A stretch of DNA of 45,528 nucleotides from Barnesiella sp. An22 (GCF_002159975.1 NZ_NFJR01000019.1:1-45528); one strand, 5' to 3'. Shown: positions 25,288 through 35,327, numbered from the stretch's first letter. The notes: generated from the sequence alone by a model not told the origin. Made by a program: numbers and translations.

Positions 25288-26882
25288 AACTACGTCTACT
25301 CACCCTGCTCGTCGTGCTGGCCACGCTCCTCGGCAGCGAGGCTCAGGAGTGGCATTACCGTCTGTGGTTCAGCAACAAGGGAGAGTCGGGCTACTCTCTC
25401 GACAGACCCGATGAGTTTCTGTCGGCCCGGACTGTAGCCCAACGCGAGAGGTGGGGCATCGCCATCGACTCGACCGATCTGCCCATACCGGCCACCCGGC
25501 TGCAACAGCTGTCGCAACTGGGCGGTCGCATCCTGGCCGTGTCGAAATGGCTCAACACCGCCACCATAGCCCTGACCGATACCGCCCTGTTCGGCAACAT
25601 CGAGCGGCTGCCGTTCGTCGCCCGGTACGACTACCTGGGTTCGCCCGTGCAGAGCAGCAATACCGTGAGGCCCCGACAAAAGCAGGTAGAAGAGACGGAC
25701 GACACCACCTACGGCGATGCCGCCTGGCAAATCGCCCTGCACAACGGCGACCGGCTGCACCGGGACGGATTCCGGGGCGAGGGGATGACCATCGCCGTCA
25801 TCGACGGCGGTTTCCTCAATGCCGACCGAAACCCGCGCTTCGACCCCGACCGCATCGTCGGCTACCACGACTTCATCGACGACGAAATGGACTTCCGCAA
25901 CGGCAACGCCCACGGCTCGTCGGTACTCTCGACCCTGCTCACCAACGACAGCAACTACTTCGTCGGCACCGCTCCGCAAGCCTCGTACTGGCTGCTGCGG
26001 TCGGAAGACACCGACACCGAATACCCCACCGAAGAGGACTACTGGGCCACGGCACTCGAATATGCCGACAGCCTGGGCGTCGATGTCGTCACCTCGTCGC
26101 TGGGCTACACCGGTTTCGACGACCCGCGCTTCAGCCACACTTGGGAGCAACTCGACGGCCGCACCGCCTACATCTCACAGGCTGCCGCCCGGGGGGTACG
26201 GAAAGGACTGCTCATCGTCGTGAGTGCCGGAAACGAAGGGGGTGGCGACTGGAAGAGACTGACCGTGCCCGGCGATGTCGACGGGCTCCTCACCGTGGGG
26301 GCCGTCACCCGGGAGCGGCAACGCGCCTACTTCTCGAGTGTGGGCCCCACCGCCGACGGACGCATCAAGCCCGACGTCGCGGCATTGGGTGCCGGAGCCG
26401 CTACCATCGACCCCGACGGGAACCTGCTGCAGAAAGACGGCACCTCGTTCTCGACCCCCATCATCGCAGGGCTCACCGCCTGCCTGCGGCAAGCGTTGCC
26501 CCACCTCTCGGCCCGGGAGATTATCGATCTCATCCGGCAAAACAGTTCGCAATACCTCACCCCCGACAGCCTGCTGGGATACGGTATCCCCGACTTCTAT
26601 GCCGCCTACCGCCAAGGCTCGGGCACCGAGACCATCCGCACCGGCCAGACTCCGCTGCAACTCACCTACCGGGAAGGCAGCCCCGTCGTCACCATTGGCC
26701 CGCTGCCGCCCGACGAGAGCGAAATCGCCCTCGGCATCTACGATCTGGAGGGGGCGTTGCTGCAGGAATACCGCCTGCCCGAAGGGGCCGAACTGGACCT
26801 GCACGATTTGAAGAAGGGAATATACCTGCTGTCGGCCCGCGGTCGGCAACACAGTTGGACACAAAAGATACAACGGTTATGA
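25284..26882 (+). CDS. Secreted subtilisin-like (S8) serine protease with sorting-type tail
   Basis: A 532-residue exported protease. The signal peptide ends SEAQ near residue 21. Residues 22-135 resemble a pro-region. The catalytic triad is complete: D174 in IAVIDGGF, H210 in NAHGSSV and S388 in DGTSFSTP, with oxyanion N317 in SAGNEGG. After about 460 the sequence is a beta-rich tail containing LGIYDLEGALLQEY and LKKGIYLLSARG, ending in a basic strand as in T9SS type A sorting domains, so it may be surface-attached through PorU. It is nested between mnmA and xseA with 4-nt overlaps at both ends. Confidence 0.88.
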   Translation: MKLRLLTLLVVLATLLGSEAQEWHYRLWFSNKGESGYSLDRPDEFLSARTVAQRERWGIAIDSTDLPIPATRLQQLSQLGGRILAVSKWLNTATIALTDTALFGNIERLPFVARYDYLGSPVQSSNTVRPRQKQVEETDDTTYGDAAWQIALHNGDRLHRDGFRGEGMTIAVIDGGFLNADRNPRFDPDRIVGYHDFIDDEMDFRNGNAHGSSVLSTLLTNDSNYFVGTAPQASYWLLRSEDTDTEYPTEEDYWATALEYADSLGVDVVTSSLGYTGFDDPRFSHTWEQLDGRTAYISQAAARGVRKGLLIVVSAGNEGGGDWKRLTVPGDVDGLLTVGAVTRERQRAYFSSVGPTADGRIKPDVAALGAGAATIDPDGNLLQKDGTSFSTPIIAGLTACLRQALPHLSAREIIDLIRQNSSQYLTPDSLLGYGIPDFYAAYRQGSGTETIRTGQTPLQLTYREGSPVVTIGPLPPDESEIALGIYDLEGALLQEYRLPEGAELDLHDLKKGIYLLSARGRQHSWTQKIQRL

Positions 26883-28144
26883 CCGAAGCACGAAAAGAGT
26901 TATCGCTGTTCGAGCTGAATGCCCGTGTGCGCGACGCCCTGCAAGAGGCGTTGCCCGAACGCTACTGGGTGCGGGCCGAGGTGAGCGAAGCCCGCGTACA
27001 CCCCTCGGGCCACTGTTACCTCGAGCTTATCGAGAAAGAGGAGGCCACGGGACGAACCATCGCCAAGGCCCGGGCCACGATATGGGCCTCGACCTTCCGC
27101 CTGCTGCGCCCCTGGTTCGAGCAATCGACCGGGCAAATCTTCACGGCGGGCATCAAGATACTCATCTCGGTGAGCCCCGTCTTTCACGAGCTCTACGGCT
27201 ACAGCCTCACCATCCACGACATAGACCCGGCCTACACGCTGGGCGATGCAGCCCGCCGGCGGGCCGCCATCCTGCAGCAACTGCGCGACGAGGGGGTGGC
27301 CGACATGAACAAGGAGCTCGTCTGGCCGGCACTGCCGCAGCGCTTTGCCATCATCTCCTCGCCATCGGCCGCCGGGTATGGCGACTTTATGAACCAGATT
27401 CAGAACAACCCCTACGGGTATAAAGTATACACGGCGCTCTTCCCCGCTTCGATGCAGGGCGAGCAGACCGAGAGCTCCATCATCGAAGCCCTCGACCGCA
27501 TTGCCTGCCACGAAGAGCTCTTCGACGGGGTGGTCATCATCCGGGGCGGCGGTGCCACCTCCGACCTCAACAGCTTCGACAGCTACCCGCTGGCCGCCAA
27601 CATCGCCCAGTTCCCCCTGCCCGTCATCACCGGCATCGGCCACGAGCGCGACGATACCGTCATCGACCTGGTAGCCAATACACGGGTCAAGACCCCAACC
27701 GCCGCGGCCGAGTGGATTATAGCCCGCCTGCACGAAGCCGACCTGCACGTGGCCGGCCTCTCCCTGGCCGTGAGCGACGAAGTGCGCAACCGCATCCTGC
27801 GCGAGAAGCAGACCCTGCAACGCACCACCTCGTCGCTGCCCCTGCTCATCGAGCGACGCATCGCGGGCGAACGGCACAAGACGGCAATGTGGCTCGAGCA
27901 GATACGCCACGCCCTGCGCAACCGCCTCGACGCCGAGCGCAACCGCCTCGACACGATGGAGACCACCGTCACGCTGGTATCGCCCCAATCGCTGCTGCAA
28001 CGGGGCTACAGCCTCACCCTGCACCACGGCCGGGTAGTCAAGAGCATTGCCGACGTCGCCCCGGGCGCAACCCTCGAAACCTTGCTGGCCGACGGCTCCG
28101 TCACCAGCCGGGTCGAAAACATCCAACCTTCGAAAACAAAATAG
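26879..28144 (+). CDS. xseA: Exodeoxyribonuclease VII large subunit
   Basis: A 421-residue XseA. It has an N-terminal OB-fold (about 10-110, LFELNARVRDAL and SGHCYLELIE), then the catalytic domain with FAIISSPSAAGYGDF, IIRGGGATSDL and GIGHERDDTVIDLVA. A helical region and the C-terminal RGYSLTL segment follow. With XseB it degrades single-stranded DNA to short acid-soluble pieces. The start at 26879 overlaps the protease stop as ATGA; an open frame continues upstream but encodes a shadow of the protease. Confidence 0.95.
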   Translation: MTEARKELSLFELNARVRDALQEALPERYWVRAEVSEARVHPSGHCYLELIEKEEATGRTIAKARATIWASTFRLLRPWFEQSTGQIFTAGIKILISVSPVFHELYGYSLTIHDIDPAYTLGDAARRRAAILQQLRDEGVADMNKELVWPALPQRFAIISSPSAAGYGDFMNQIQNNPYGYKVYTALFPASMQGEQTESSIIEALDRIACHEELFDGVVIIRGGGATSDLNSFDSYPLAANIAQFPLPVITGIGHERDDTVIDLVANTRVKTPTAAAEWIIARLHEADLHVAGLSLAVSDEVRNRILREKQTLQRTTSSLPLLIERRIAGERHKTAMWLEQIRHALRNRLDAERNRLDTMETTVTLVSPQSLLQRGYSLTLHHGRVVKSIADVAPGATLETLLADGSVTSRVENIQPSKTK

Positions 28145-28152
28145 ATACCGAT

Positions 28153-28356
28153 ATGGCCCAGAATACCGAACTCTCCTATGCCCAGGCGATAGCCGAGCTG
28201 GAGAAAATCGTCACCAAACTGCAAAACAACGAATACGAAATCGACGAGCTGCAAAAGTGCACCGCCCGGTCGCTCGAACTGCTCAAGTTCTGCAAGTCGA
28301 AACTCTTCGAGACCGACGAGGCCCTGCAGAAAATCCTGAACGAGCTGAACGAGTAG
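28153..28356 (+). CDS. xseB: Exodeoxyribonuclease VII small subunit
   Basis: A 67-residue XseB beginning MAQNTELSYAQAIAELEKIV and ending LQKILNELNE. This is a short all-helical protein with the family pattern (LEKIV, hydrophobic heptads, the CKSKL helix). Several XseB copies bind one XseA. It starts 8 nt after xseA and ends the unit. A GCCGA/TCGGC mini-hairpin at its stop has no U-run. Confidence 0.93.
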   Translation: MAQNTELSYAQAIAELEKIVTKLQNNEYEIDELQKCTARSLELLKFCKSKLFETDEALQKILNELNE

Positions 28357-28432
28357 CCGACCCGTCGGCCGCCCGGCCCAGCGCCCCACATAGAATATAT
28401 GCGGGGATATAGGCTAAATCAAAAAAAATGTT

Positions 28433-28440
28433 TAATTTTG
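28433..28440 (+). promoter_or_regulatory. -7 box for gltX
   Basis: TAATTTTG fits TAnnTTTG but has no TTTG at the right distance. Its position argues against the earlier in-frame ATG at 28428 as the gltX start. Confidence 0.4.
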
Positions 28441-28463
28441 TCGCGTTTTTCAACGATATGAAT

Positions 28464-29981
28464 ATGACCGAAAGAAAAGTACGGGTGCGTTTCGCACCAA
28501 GTCCCACGGGCCCCCTGCACATTGGCGGAGTCCGTACCGCTCTCTATAACTATCTGTTTGCCAAGCAACACCACGGCGACATGATTTTTCGCATCGAAGA
28601 TACCGACTCCCAACGGTTCGTACCGGGAGCCGAGGCCTACATCATCGAAGCCCTCGAATGGCTGGGCATCCACTTCGACGAAGGGGTGAGCTACGGCGGC
28701 AACTACGGCCCTTATCGCCAATCGGAACGCAAAGAGATCTATCGCAAATACGTAGACCAGCTGCTCGAAGCCGGCAAAGCCTACATCGCTTTCGACACTC
28801 CGGCCGAGCTCGATGCCAAACGTCACGAAATACCCAACTTCCAATACGACGCCTCGACCCGCATGCAGATGCGCAACTCGCTCACGATGAGCAAAGAGGA
28901 GGTCGACCGGCTCATTGCCGACGGCACCCAGTACGTGGTGCGGTTCAAGATTGAACCAGGCGAAGACGTGGTAGTCGATGACCTCATCCGCGGCAAGGTG
29001 ACCATCAACTCGTCGATTCTCGACGACAAGGTGCTCTACAAGTCGGCCGACAACCTGCCCACCTACCACCTGGCCAACATCGTCGACGACCACCTGATGC
29101 TCGTCTCGCACGTCATCCGCGGCGAAGAGTGGTTGCCCTCGGCCCCGCTGCATGTACTGCTCTACCGCGCCTTCGGCTGGGAAGATACCATGCCCCGCTT
29201 TGCCCACCTGCCGCTGTTGCTGAAACCCGACGGTAAGGGCAAACTGAGCAAACGCGACGGCGACCGCCTGGGATTCCCCGTATTCCCGCTCGAGTGGCAC
29301 GATCCCAAGACGGGCGAGGTTTCGTCGGGCTACCGCGAGGCCGGATACCTGCCCGAGGCTGTCGTAAACTTCCTCGCCCTGCTGGGCTGGAACCCCGGCA
29401 ACGACCAGGAAATCCTGTCGATGGACGAGCTCATCCAACTCTTCTCGCTCGAGAAGTGCAGCAAGAGCGGCGCCAAATTCGACTACGAAAAAGGCAAATG
29501 GTTCAACCACAAATACATCCAGGAGAAGAGCAACGAAGAGCTCACGACCCTCTTCATGCCCATCCTCAAAGAGAAAGGCATCGAAGCCGACCCCGCTACC
29601 GTGGCCCGCATCATCGGACTGGTCAAGGGCCGTGTAAGTTTCGTCAAGGAGCTGTGGGACCAGGCCGCCTTCTTCTTTGTCGCTCCCACCAGCTACGAAG
29701 AGAAATCGGTGAAGAAACGCTGGAAAGAGGATACTCCCGCCATCATGCGCGAGCTCATCGAGATACTGCGCAACCTCGACGACCTCTCGTCGGCTCATGC
29801 CGAGAAAGTGGTCCTCGACTGGATCGAGCGCAACGGCTACCACCTGGGCAACGTAATGAACGCCTTCCGGTTGGCCGTAGTAGGTGAATGCAAAGGCCCC
29901 CACATGTTCGACATCACCGAAATCATGGGCAAGGAAGAGACCATCAAACGCATCGAGAGAGCCATCGAATACCTGGGTTGA
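28464..29981 (+). CDS. gltX: Glutamyl-tRNA synthetase
   Basis: A 505-residue class I synthetase. The HIGH motif is HIGG at 19-22, following [12 protein letters not shown], and the KMSKS motif is KLSKR at 260-264 in [11 protein letters not shown]. The anticodon-binding helical domain follows (about 330-505), beginning around [12 protein letters not shown]. ATGs at 28428, 28458 and 28464 are in frame; 28464 gives [10 protein letters not shown], as in relatives. Its stop overlaps the next start by one base (TGATG). Confidence 0.97.
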   Translation: MTERKVRVRFAPSPTGPLHIGGVRTALYNYLFAKQHHGDMIFRIEDTDSQRFVPGAEAYIIEALEWLGIHFDEGVSYGGNYGPYRQSERKEIYRKYVDQLLEAGKAYIAFDTPAELDAKRHEIPNFQYDASTRMQMRNSLTMSKEEVDRLIADGTQYVVRFKIEPGEDVVVDDLIRGKVTINSSILDDKVLYKSADNLPTYHLANIVDDHLMLVSHVIRGEEWLPSAPLHVLLYRAFGWEDTMPRFAHLPLLLKPDGKGKLSKRDGDRLGFPVFPLEWHDPKTGEVSSGYREAGYLPEAVVNFLALLGWNPGNDQEILSMDELIQLFSLEKCSKSGAKFDYEKGKWFNHKYIQEKSNEELTTLFMPILKEKGIEADPATVARIIGLVKGRVSFVKELWDQAAFFFVAPTSYEEKSVKKRWKEDTPAIMRELIEILRNLDDLSSAHAEKVVLDWIERNGYHLGNVMNAFRLAVVGECKGPHMFDITEIMGKEETIKRIERAIEYLG

Positions 29982-31060
29982 TGAATCGTCGCTGCACACA
30001 TACGCTACTGCTCGTCGCCCTCGTGGCCGCCCTGCTCCCCGCCCGGGCGCAGGAGGTGGCGTGGAGTGTCGACATGACCGCCTTCTTCGACAACCGGGAG
30101 TACAGCTACTCCAAGGTCGAGTCGCAAACCTTCTTCGGCACGCGGCTCTCGCCCGAGATAGGCTTGCGTATGGGCAACAGCTCCATCATGGCCGGCGCCT
30201 CGTGGGTACAGCCCATCGACGGCTCTACCGACCATGCCCGCATACACCCCACGGCCTACTACCGGTACCAGTCGTCGAGGTTCCGCATGTCGATGGGTAT
30301 GTTTCCCCGCACCCAACTGCTCGAGAACGTACCGGCCATCCTGCAATACGATTCACTCACCTACTTCCGCCCCAACATCGCGGGTGCCCTGTTCCAGTAT
30401 GTGCACCCCAAGGGCTTTGCCGAGCTCTATGCCGACTGGCGGCAGGTACAGACCGAGGTGAAACGCGAGGCCTTCATGGTGGTCTTCAACGGACGGTGGC
30501 AACCCCTGCCCTACCTCTTCGCAGGCGGGCATCTGGTGATGAACCACCTGGCACGCCCCCGAAACTCGGACGACCGCTACACCGTGACCGACGACCTCAT
30601 CGCCAGCCCCTACGTGGGTCTGGACCTCACCCCCTGCACCCCGCTCGACACGCTCACCCTCAAGGTGGGCTACCACGTCAGCCTCGAGCGGCTGCGCAAC
30701 GTGGGCACCTGGCACCACCCGCAAGGCATCCTCATCGACCTGTTGGCCGAGTGGCGGTTCCTGGGGCTGCGCAACACCTTCTACAAGGGGGGCGCGCAAA
30801 TGCCGTTCTATCCCCAGTTGGGCGCACAGCTCAACCAGGGCGACCCCTTCTACCAGTCACCGACCTACAACCGCACCGACGTATATGCCTATATCTTCCG
30901 CAAGAGCTACCTCAACTGCATGGCCTCGATCAACGTGCACTACACACCGGGGCACTGCGACCTGCAACAACAGCTCATCGTGCGGTTCTATCTCGACGAC
31001 CAGGCCTGGAAAGACCGGGGGCAGACAAAGAAACGAGAATATCTGAAAAACATCTTGTAA
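29981..31060 (+). CDS. Exported outer-membrane-like protein of unknown function
   Basis: A 359-residue protein. Its signal peptide ends PARAQ near residue 24. The rest alternates aromatic and polar residues with many Tyr, Gly and Arg (for example PTAYYRYQSSRFRMSMGMF), typical of an outer-membrane beta-barrel of porin-like size. No catalytic motif is evident. It starts within the gltX stop and precedes the Kdo transferase, so it may be part of a cell-envelope unit. I do not recognise a named family. Confidence 0.7.
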   Translation: MNRRCTHTLLLVALVAALLPARAQEVAWSVDMTAFFDNREYSYSKVESQTFFGTRLSPEIGLRMGNSSIMAGASWVQPIDGSTDHARIHPTAYYRYQSSRFRMSMGMFPRTQLLENVPAILQYDSLTYFRPNIAGALFQYVHPKGFAELYADWRQVQTEVKREAFMVVFNGRWQPLPYLFAGGHLVMNHLARPRNSDDRYTVTDDLIASPYVGLDLTPCTPLDTLTLKVGYHVSLERLRNVGTWHHPQGILIDLLAEWRFLGLRNTFYKGGAQMPFYPQLGAQLNQGDPFYQSPTYNRTDVYAYIFRKSYLNCMASINVHYTPGHCDLQQQLIVRFYLDDQAWKDRGQTKKREYLKNIL

Positions 31061-31087
31061 ACCCGACAAGAGAATTTTTGGTTGGCT

Positions 31088-32323
31088 ATGAAATGTATCT
31101 ATAATTTTGGAATATATTGCTACAAACAACTGGTCGCTCTGGCCGGCATGCGCAACGCCAAGGCCCGCAAACTGACGCAGGGGCAGAAGGGTATCTTCGA
31201 CTACCTCTCCCGCAAGGCCGACCCGCAGGGCGGATACCTGTGGATACACGCCTCGTCGCTGGGCGAGTTTGAGCAAGGCCGCCCGCTCATCGAGGCCATC
31301 CGCAAGGCGCGCCCCGAGACCCGCATCCTGCTCACCTTCTTCTCCCCCTCGGGATACGAGGTGCGCAAGAACTACGAGGGGGCCGACCTGGTGTGCTACC
31401 TCCCCTTCGACCTGCCGAGCAACGTGAAGCGTTTTCTCGACCTCACCCGCCCCACCGAAGCCATATTCATCAAATACGAATTTTGGGCCAACTACCTCAA
31501 CGAACTGAAACGGCGGAACATCCCCACCTACATCATCTCGGCCATCTTCCGCCCCAACCAGATATTCTTCCGTTTCTACGGAGGCTATTTCCGCCGTATC
31601 CTGCGCAACTTTACCCACCTCTATATCCAGAATGAACAGTCGCGCCAACTGCTGGCCGGCATCGGCATCACCAACGTATCGGTGGTGGGCGACACCCGTT
31701 TCGACCGCGTGAGCGACATACGGCGCTCGGCCAAGGAGCTGCCCCTCATCGAGCGCTTCGCCCAGGGCAAAAAGGTACTCATCGCCGGCAGTTCGTGGCC
31801 CAAGGACGAGGAGTTCCTCATCGACTACTTCAACCGTCGCGACGACATCAAGCTCATACTGGCTCCGCACGAGATTCACGAGTCGCACCTGCTCTTTATC
31901 GAGAGCCTGCTGAAACGCCCCGCCCTGCGCTACACTCGGGCAACCGAGGCCGAGGTGACCGCGTGCGACTGCCTCATTGTCGACTGCTTCGGGCTGCTCT
32001 CGTCGATCTACCGCTACGGCACGCTGGCCTACGTGGGCGGCGGGTTCGGTGCCGGCATCCACAACATTGCCGAGGCGGCCGTCTACGACCTGCCCGTCAT
32101 CTTCGGGCCCAATCACCAGCGGTTCAAGGAGGCTCACGAACTGATAGCCTGCGGCGGCGGATTTGCCATCGCCTCGAGCGAGGAGTTCGACACCACGGCC
32201 GACCGTCTGCTCGACAACCCCGAAGCCCTGGCCACAGCCAGCCACAACGCCGGCCACTACATCTCGTCGCACACGGGCGCTACCCGCCTCATCCTGAAAG
32301 ACCTTTTCGGTATCGAAGCCTGA
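31088..32323 (+). CDS. kdtA: 3-deoxy-D-manno-octulosonic acid transferase (KdtA/WaaA)
   Basis: A 411-residue GT-B glycosyltransferase that adds Kdo to lipid A in the inner membrane. The N-terminus carries a hydrophobic anchor (about 3-20). The catalytic base E60 is in HASSLGEFEQGRPLI. The C-terminal domain has LIAGSSWPKDEE, APHEIHE, a YVGGGFGAGIHNIAEAA nucleotide-binding stretch and FGPNH. The first ATG (31088) gives the family-like start; the earlier TTG at 31082 is not needed. Confidence 0.95.
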   Translation: MKCIYNFGIYCYKQLVALAGMRNAKARKLTQGQKGIFDYLSRKADPQGGYLWIHASSLGEFEQGRPLIEAIRKARPETRILLTFFSPSGYEVRKNYEGADLVCYLPFDLPSNVKRFLDLTRPTEAIFIKYEFWANYLNELKRRNIPTYIISAIFRPNQIFFRFYGGYFRRILRNFTHLYIQNEQSRQLLAGIGITNVSVVGDTRFDRVSDIRRSAKELPLIERFAQGKKVLIAGSSWPKDEEFLIDYFNRRDDIKLILAPHEIHESHLLFIESLLKRPALRYTRATEAEVTACDCLIVDCFGLLSSIYRYGTLAYVGGGFGAGIHNIAEAAVYDLPVIFGPNHQRFKEAHELIACGGGFAIASSEEFDTTADRLLDNPEALATASHNAGHYISSHTGATRLILKDLFGIEA

Positions 32324-32389
32324 CGCTACCGGCAAAAGCCATCGCCCCGCCTGCCAAGAGGAGAGGACGCACAGACCATGCCCGACTCG

Positions 32390-32881
32390 TTACGCCTCGG
32401 TGAGCGAGTCGATAAGCCCCTCGCAGGCATCCTCGAGGATATTCAGCACATTTTCAAAGCCATCGGCCCCACCGTAATAGGGGTCGGGAATGCAATCGAC
32501 CGGATAGTGCCGGCAATAGTCGGTCACGCGTTGCACCTTGGCCGTCTGCTCGGGCGTGTCGGCCATCGAGCGGAGGGTGTCGATGTTGTAGTCGTCCATG
32601 CCCAGAATCAGGTCGAAGCGGTCAAAATCGTCGGGCTGCACCGGACGGCTGCGATGCTCCAGCAGATACCCGCGACGGGCGGCATGTGCCCGCATGCGAG
32701 GGTCGGGCAAATCGCCCGCATGACCACCGTAAGTCCCGGCCGAATCGACCTCGAAACAATCGGTCACCCCACGCTCGCGCGCCAGGTGCAGAAACACCCC
32801 CTCGGCCGCCGGCGACCGGCAGATATTACCCAGGCATACAAACAAAATCTTCACCGGTTTCTTTATCGTCTCTTTTTTCAT
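32390..32881 (-). CDS. Low molecular weight protein-tyrosine phosphatase
   Basis: A 163-residue phosphatase. The catalytic loop is VCLGNICRSP (C16 as nucleophile, Arg at the loop end), and the general acid is in the DPYYGG motif near the C-terminus. Bacterial members control tyrosine-phosphorylated capsule enzymes or remain uncharacterised. An in-frame upstream ATG at 32947 adds a hydrophobic non-homologous stretch; 32881 gives MKKETIKKPVKILFVCLGN. It converges with kdtA with 66 bp between them, where I see no strong terminator. A Cys- and His-rich middle is ordinary for the family. Confidence 0.92.
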   Translation of the reverse strand: MKKETIKKPVKILFVCLGNICRSPAAEGVFLHLARERGVTDCFEVDSAGTYGGHAGDLPDPRMRAHAARRGYLLEHRSRPVQPDDFDRFDLILGMDDYNIDTLRSMADTPEQTAKVQRVTDYCRHYPVDCIPDPYYGGADGFENVLNILEDACEGLIDSLTEA

Positions 32882-33013
32882 TATGCTATGTATTGGAGTC
32901 AATAGATGCTGCAAAATAAATAAAAAGTGGGCGAACCCGAAGGGCAATATGACATTTTCATTAAAAAAGGAAAGATTCTCACAAAAAACCTTTTACTTTC
33001 GGATGCGATTTTA

Positions 33014-33021
33014 TATTTTTG
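33014..33021 (+). promoter_or_regulatory. -7 box of the 727-residue secreted protein gene
   Basis: TATTTTTG fits the consensus, with TTTT 19 bp upstream as an imperfect -33 box. The 206-bp gap from the phosphatase start holds no other gene. A start near 33028 would leave a 60-nt AT-rich leader. Confidence 0.5.
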
Positions 33022-33087
33022 TTTAGCCCTTAATAAAAAGCTCTAAAACAAAACATATAGAATACAAGAACTCTAAATATTATATCT

Positions 33088-35271
33088 ATGAAGAAAAACT
33101 ACTTTTTACGCACAGCTATCTTGTTAATAGCTATGTTGTGTGGAGTTAATGCAGGTTGGGCCGACACCTATACCAAAATCTCCACCCTCGACGAACTGAC
33201 CGACGGCAAATATGTGATTGCCTATGGAACGACTTGTGCAATGAACAACACGAATGCAGGTAAATATTTCAATCCGACCGATATAACGCCTGTTGACGGT
33301 TCTATTCTCAACCCCGACGCCTCGATTGTTTGGGAAATAAAAACGACCGAGACCGGCAGCACCATAAGTAACGGTGATATTTTTGTTTACTGCTCGGGCG
33401 AAAAAAATGTTCCTGCCAAAGCTTGGGCCGACGGAGACAATAAGTTTTACTGGACCTTCACAGAATCGGATGGCGAATTTATAGCAAAAAGCGTAGGGTC
33501 ATCAACTGCATTGTATTTGAAGTACAACCCTTCAAGTCCTCGCTTTACGACTTACAAATCGGGACAACAAGACCTGACTCTCTACAAGCTGGAAGAATCG
33601 GGTAAATCGAATCCCAACCTGGCCTTTTCCGGCATCACGGGCGATGTAACCAAACAGCTCTCCGAGGGCAGTTACAGCAGTGCAGCCACCTCGGCTTCCG
33701 ACGCTACCATCGTGTATAGCAGCAGCAACCAGGAAGTGGCCACGATTGCTCAAAACGGTCTCGTTACACTGGTGGCCGGCGGTACGACTACCATCAAGGC
33801 CGAAGTAGCCGAAACGGCTACCTACGAAGCCTCTTTCGTAGAATATACCTTGACCGTTGTTGACCCGGCTATGATCAAGACCTTTGCCAAAGTGACCAGC
33901 GGTGCCGTAACCGATGGCAAGTACATCATCGTATACCAGGATAGTGACGATGCTACCTCGGTAAAAGCCATGAACACCACCAACGAGAAGAGCTACTTCA
34001 TGTATACCGACGTTGACCTTACCGACGGTAAAATCGTAACCGACGACCAATCGATTATCTGGGACATCACCACACAAGCCAACGGTAGCATGTCGATCAG
34101 CAATGGCGACAATATTTTCGTAGGTTACAGAGGTAGCGGCAACAACGCATACATCTACGAAGCATACACCGAAGAGAACTGCGATTGGACATTCACGTTT
34201 GCCGATGGCCTCTTCACTTGCGCAAACGGTTCCGTAACGAACCGTCTGCTCCAATACAATACCAATTCTCCCCGTTTTGCCTGCTACACCGGCAGCCAGA
34301 AAAACCTCACCCTCTACAAACTCGATGAAGGCAAACAGTCTGTAACTGTAGCTTTCAACGAAGTTAGCGGCGACAAAGAGGTATTCTTCACCGAGAGCTT
34401 TACCTACAACAGTGCCGCCACGGCTACTCCCGAGCGCCCCATCACCTACAGCAGCAGCAACCAGGAGGTGGCCACCATCAGCACCGAAGGTATCGTAACG
34501 GTAGTTGGCCCGGGTACCACGATTATCAAAGCTACCACCGAGGGCAATGACACCTACGAAGAGGGTGCCGCTCAATACACCTTGACGGTACGGGCTGCAT
34601 CGGTTTCGCTGCCCTACTCGACAGACTTCAAATCGGGTCTGGGCGAATGGCTCACCTATGTTACCTACGGTACGACCGAATGGGGTTCGACCTCTTACGG
34701 TGCACAAGCCAACGGCTTTAACAAGGGCGATGGCGAGACTTACCTCGTTTCTCCGGCCGTAAGTGCCTCCAGCATCGTGCTCTCCTTCGGTAGCGAAGTG
34801 GCTTTCAATGGTCCTGACGCTCAACTCTTCTATTCGAGCAATTTCGACCCCAGCACCATGACGCAACCCGCCGAGGCTACCTGGACCGAAATCACCGACA
34901 TGGCCACTTGGGCTTCGTCGCAAGAGACTACCCCCTCGGGCGACATCGAGTTGAAGAACCTCACCGCTCCTATCCGCTTCGCCTTCAAATACACCTGCTC
35001 CGAGGCCGAAGGTGCTGCCCGCTGGACCATCACCGACCTCAGCATCAAAGAGGGTGTAGCTTCGGGTATTGAGGATGTAGAAGCCAACGGCATGAAGATT
35101 ATCAATGGTAAGGGTCAGGTAACCATCGAAACGGCCGAGGCTGCCCACGTTGCCATCTATGCCCTCACCGGTGCACAAGTACGTCAACTCAACCTCACCG
35201 AAGGTACCAACATCGTAGAGCTGCCTGCCGGCATCTACGTAATCGGTCGCCAGAAAGTGGTTGTATTCTAA
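33088..35271 (+). CDS. Multidomain secreted protein with T9SS sorting domain and internal duplication
   Basis: A 727-residue exported protein. The signal peptide ends GWA near residue 25. A unit made of a TDGKYVIAYG-type domain (about 28-171) plus an Ig-like Big_2-type domain (about 175-260) is repeated (about 268-414 and 420-500). Both Ig copies contain YSSSNQEVATI and the second half starts TDGKYIIVY. A choice-of-anchor-like beta-sandwich follows (about 505-655), then a type A sorting domain (GIEDVEANG, VAIYALTGAQVRQL, LPAGIYVIGRQKVVVF). No catalytic motif is seen; adhesion or glycan binding is plausible. It is monocistronic, with a strong terminator. Confidence 0.85.
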   Translation: MKKNYFLRTAILLIAMLCGVNAGWADTYTKISTLDELTDGKYVIAYGTTCAMNNTNAGKYFNPTDITPVDGSILNPDASIVWEIKTTETGSTISNGDIFVYCSGEKNVPAKAWADGDNKFYWTFTESDGEFIAKSVGSSTALYLKYNPSSPRFTTYKSGQQDLTLYKLEESGKSNPNLAFSGITGDVTKQLSEGSYSSAATSASDATIVYSSSNQEVATIAQNGLVTLVAGGTTTIKAEVAETATYEASFVEYTLTVVDPAMIKTFAKVTSGAVTDGKYIIVYQDSDDATSVKAMNTTNEKSYFMYTDVDLTDGKIVTDDQSIIWDITTQANGSMSISNGDNIFVGYRGSGNNAYIYEAYTEENCDWTFTFADGLFTCANGSVTNRLLQYNTNSPRFACYTGSQKNLTLYKLDEGKQSVTVAFNEVSGDKEVFFTESFTYNSAATATPERPITYSSSNQEVATISTEGIVTVVGPGTTIIKATTEGNDTYEEGAAQYTLTVRAASVSLPYSTDFKSGLGEWLTYVTYGTTEWGSTSYGAQANGFNKGDGETYLVSPAVSASSIVLSFGSEVAFNGPDAQLFYSSNFDPSTMTQPAEATWTEITDMATWASSQETTPSGDIELKNLTAPIRFAFKYTCSEAEGAARWTITDLSIKEGVASGIEDVEANGMKIINGKGQVTIETAEAAHVAIYALTGAQVRQLNLTEGTNIVELPAGIYVIGRQKVVVF

Positions 35272-35297
35272 TCGCACTCAACCATTCATCATACAGA

Positions 35298-35327
35298 GGA
35301 GACGGGCGCGCGCCCGTCTCCTTTTTT
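35298..35327 (+). terminator. Strong intrinsic terminator
   Basis: GGAGACGGGCG and CGCCCGTCTCC form a perfect palindrome, followed by a six-T run (35321-35327). Confidence 0.9.

Noticed and set aside
25451-26878. Upstream part of an open frame that continues into xseA
   Set aside because: It is an out-of-frame shadow of the S8 protease. XseA homology starts at 26879 with ATGA coupling.
28428-28463. Earlier in-frame ATGs for gltX
   Set aside because: The -7 box overlaps this stretch and relatives begin near [10 protein letters not shown].
31077-31109. TTTG, 21-bp spacer and TAATTTTG at the start of kdtA
   Set aside because: It would start transcription downstream of the kdtA start codon, and the family-like N-terminus requires 31088. 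The match reflects codons for YNFG.
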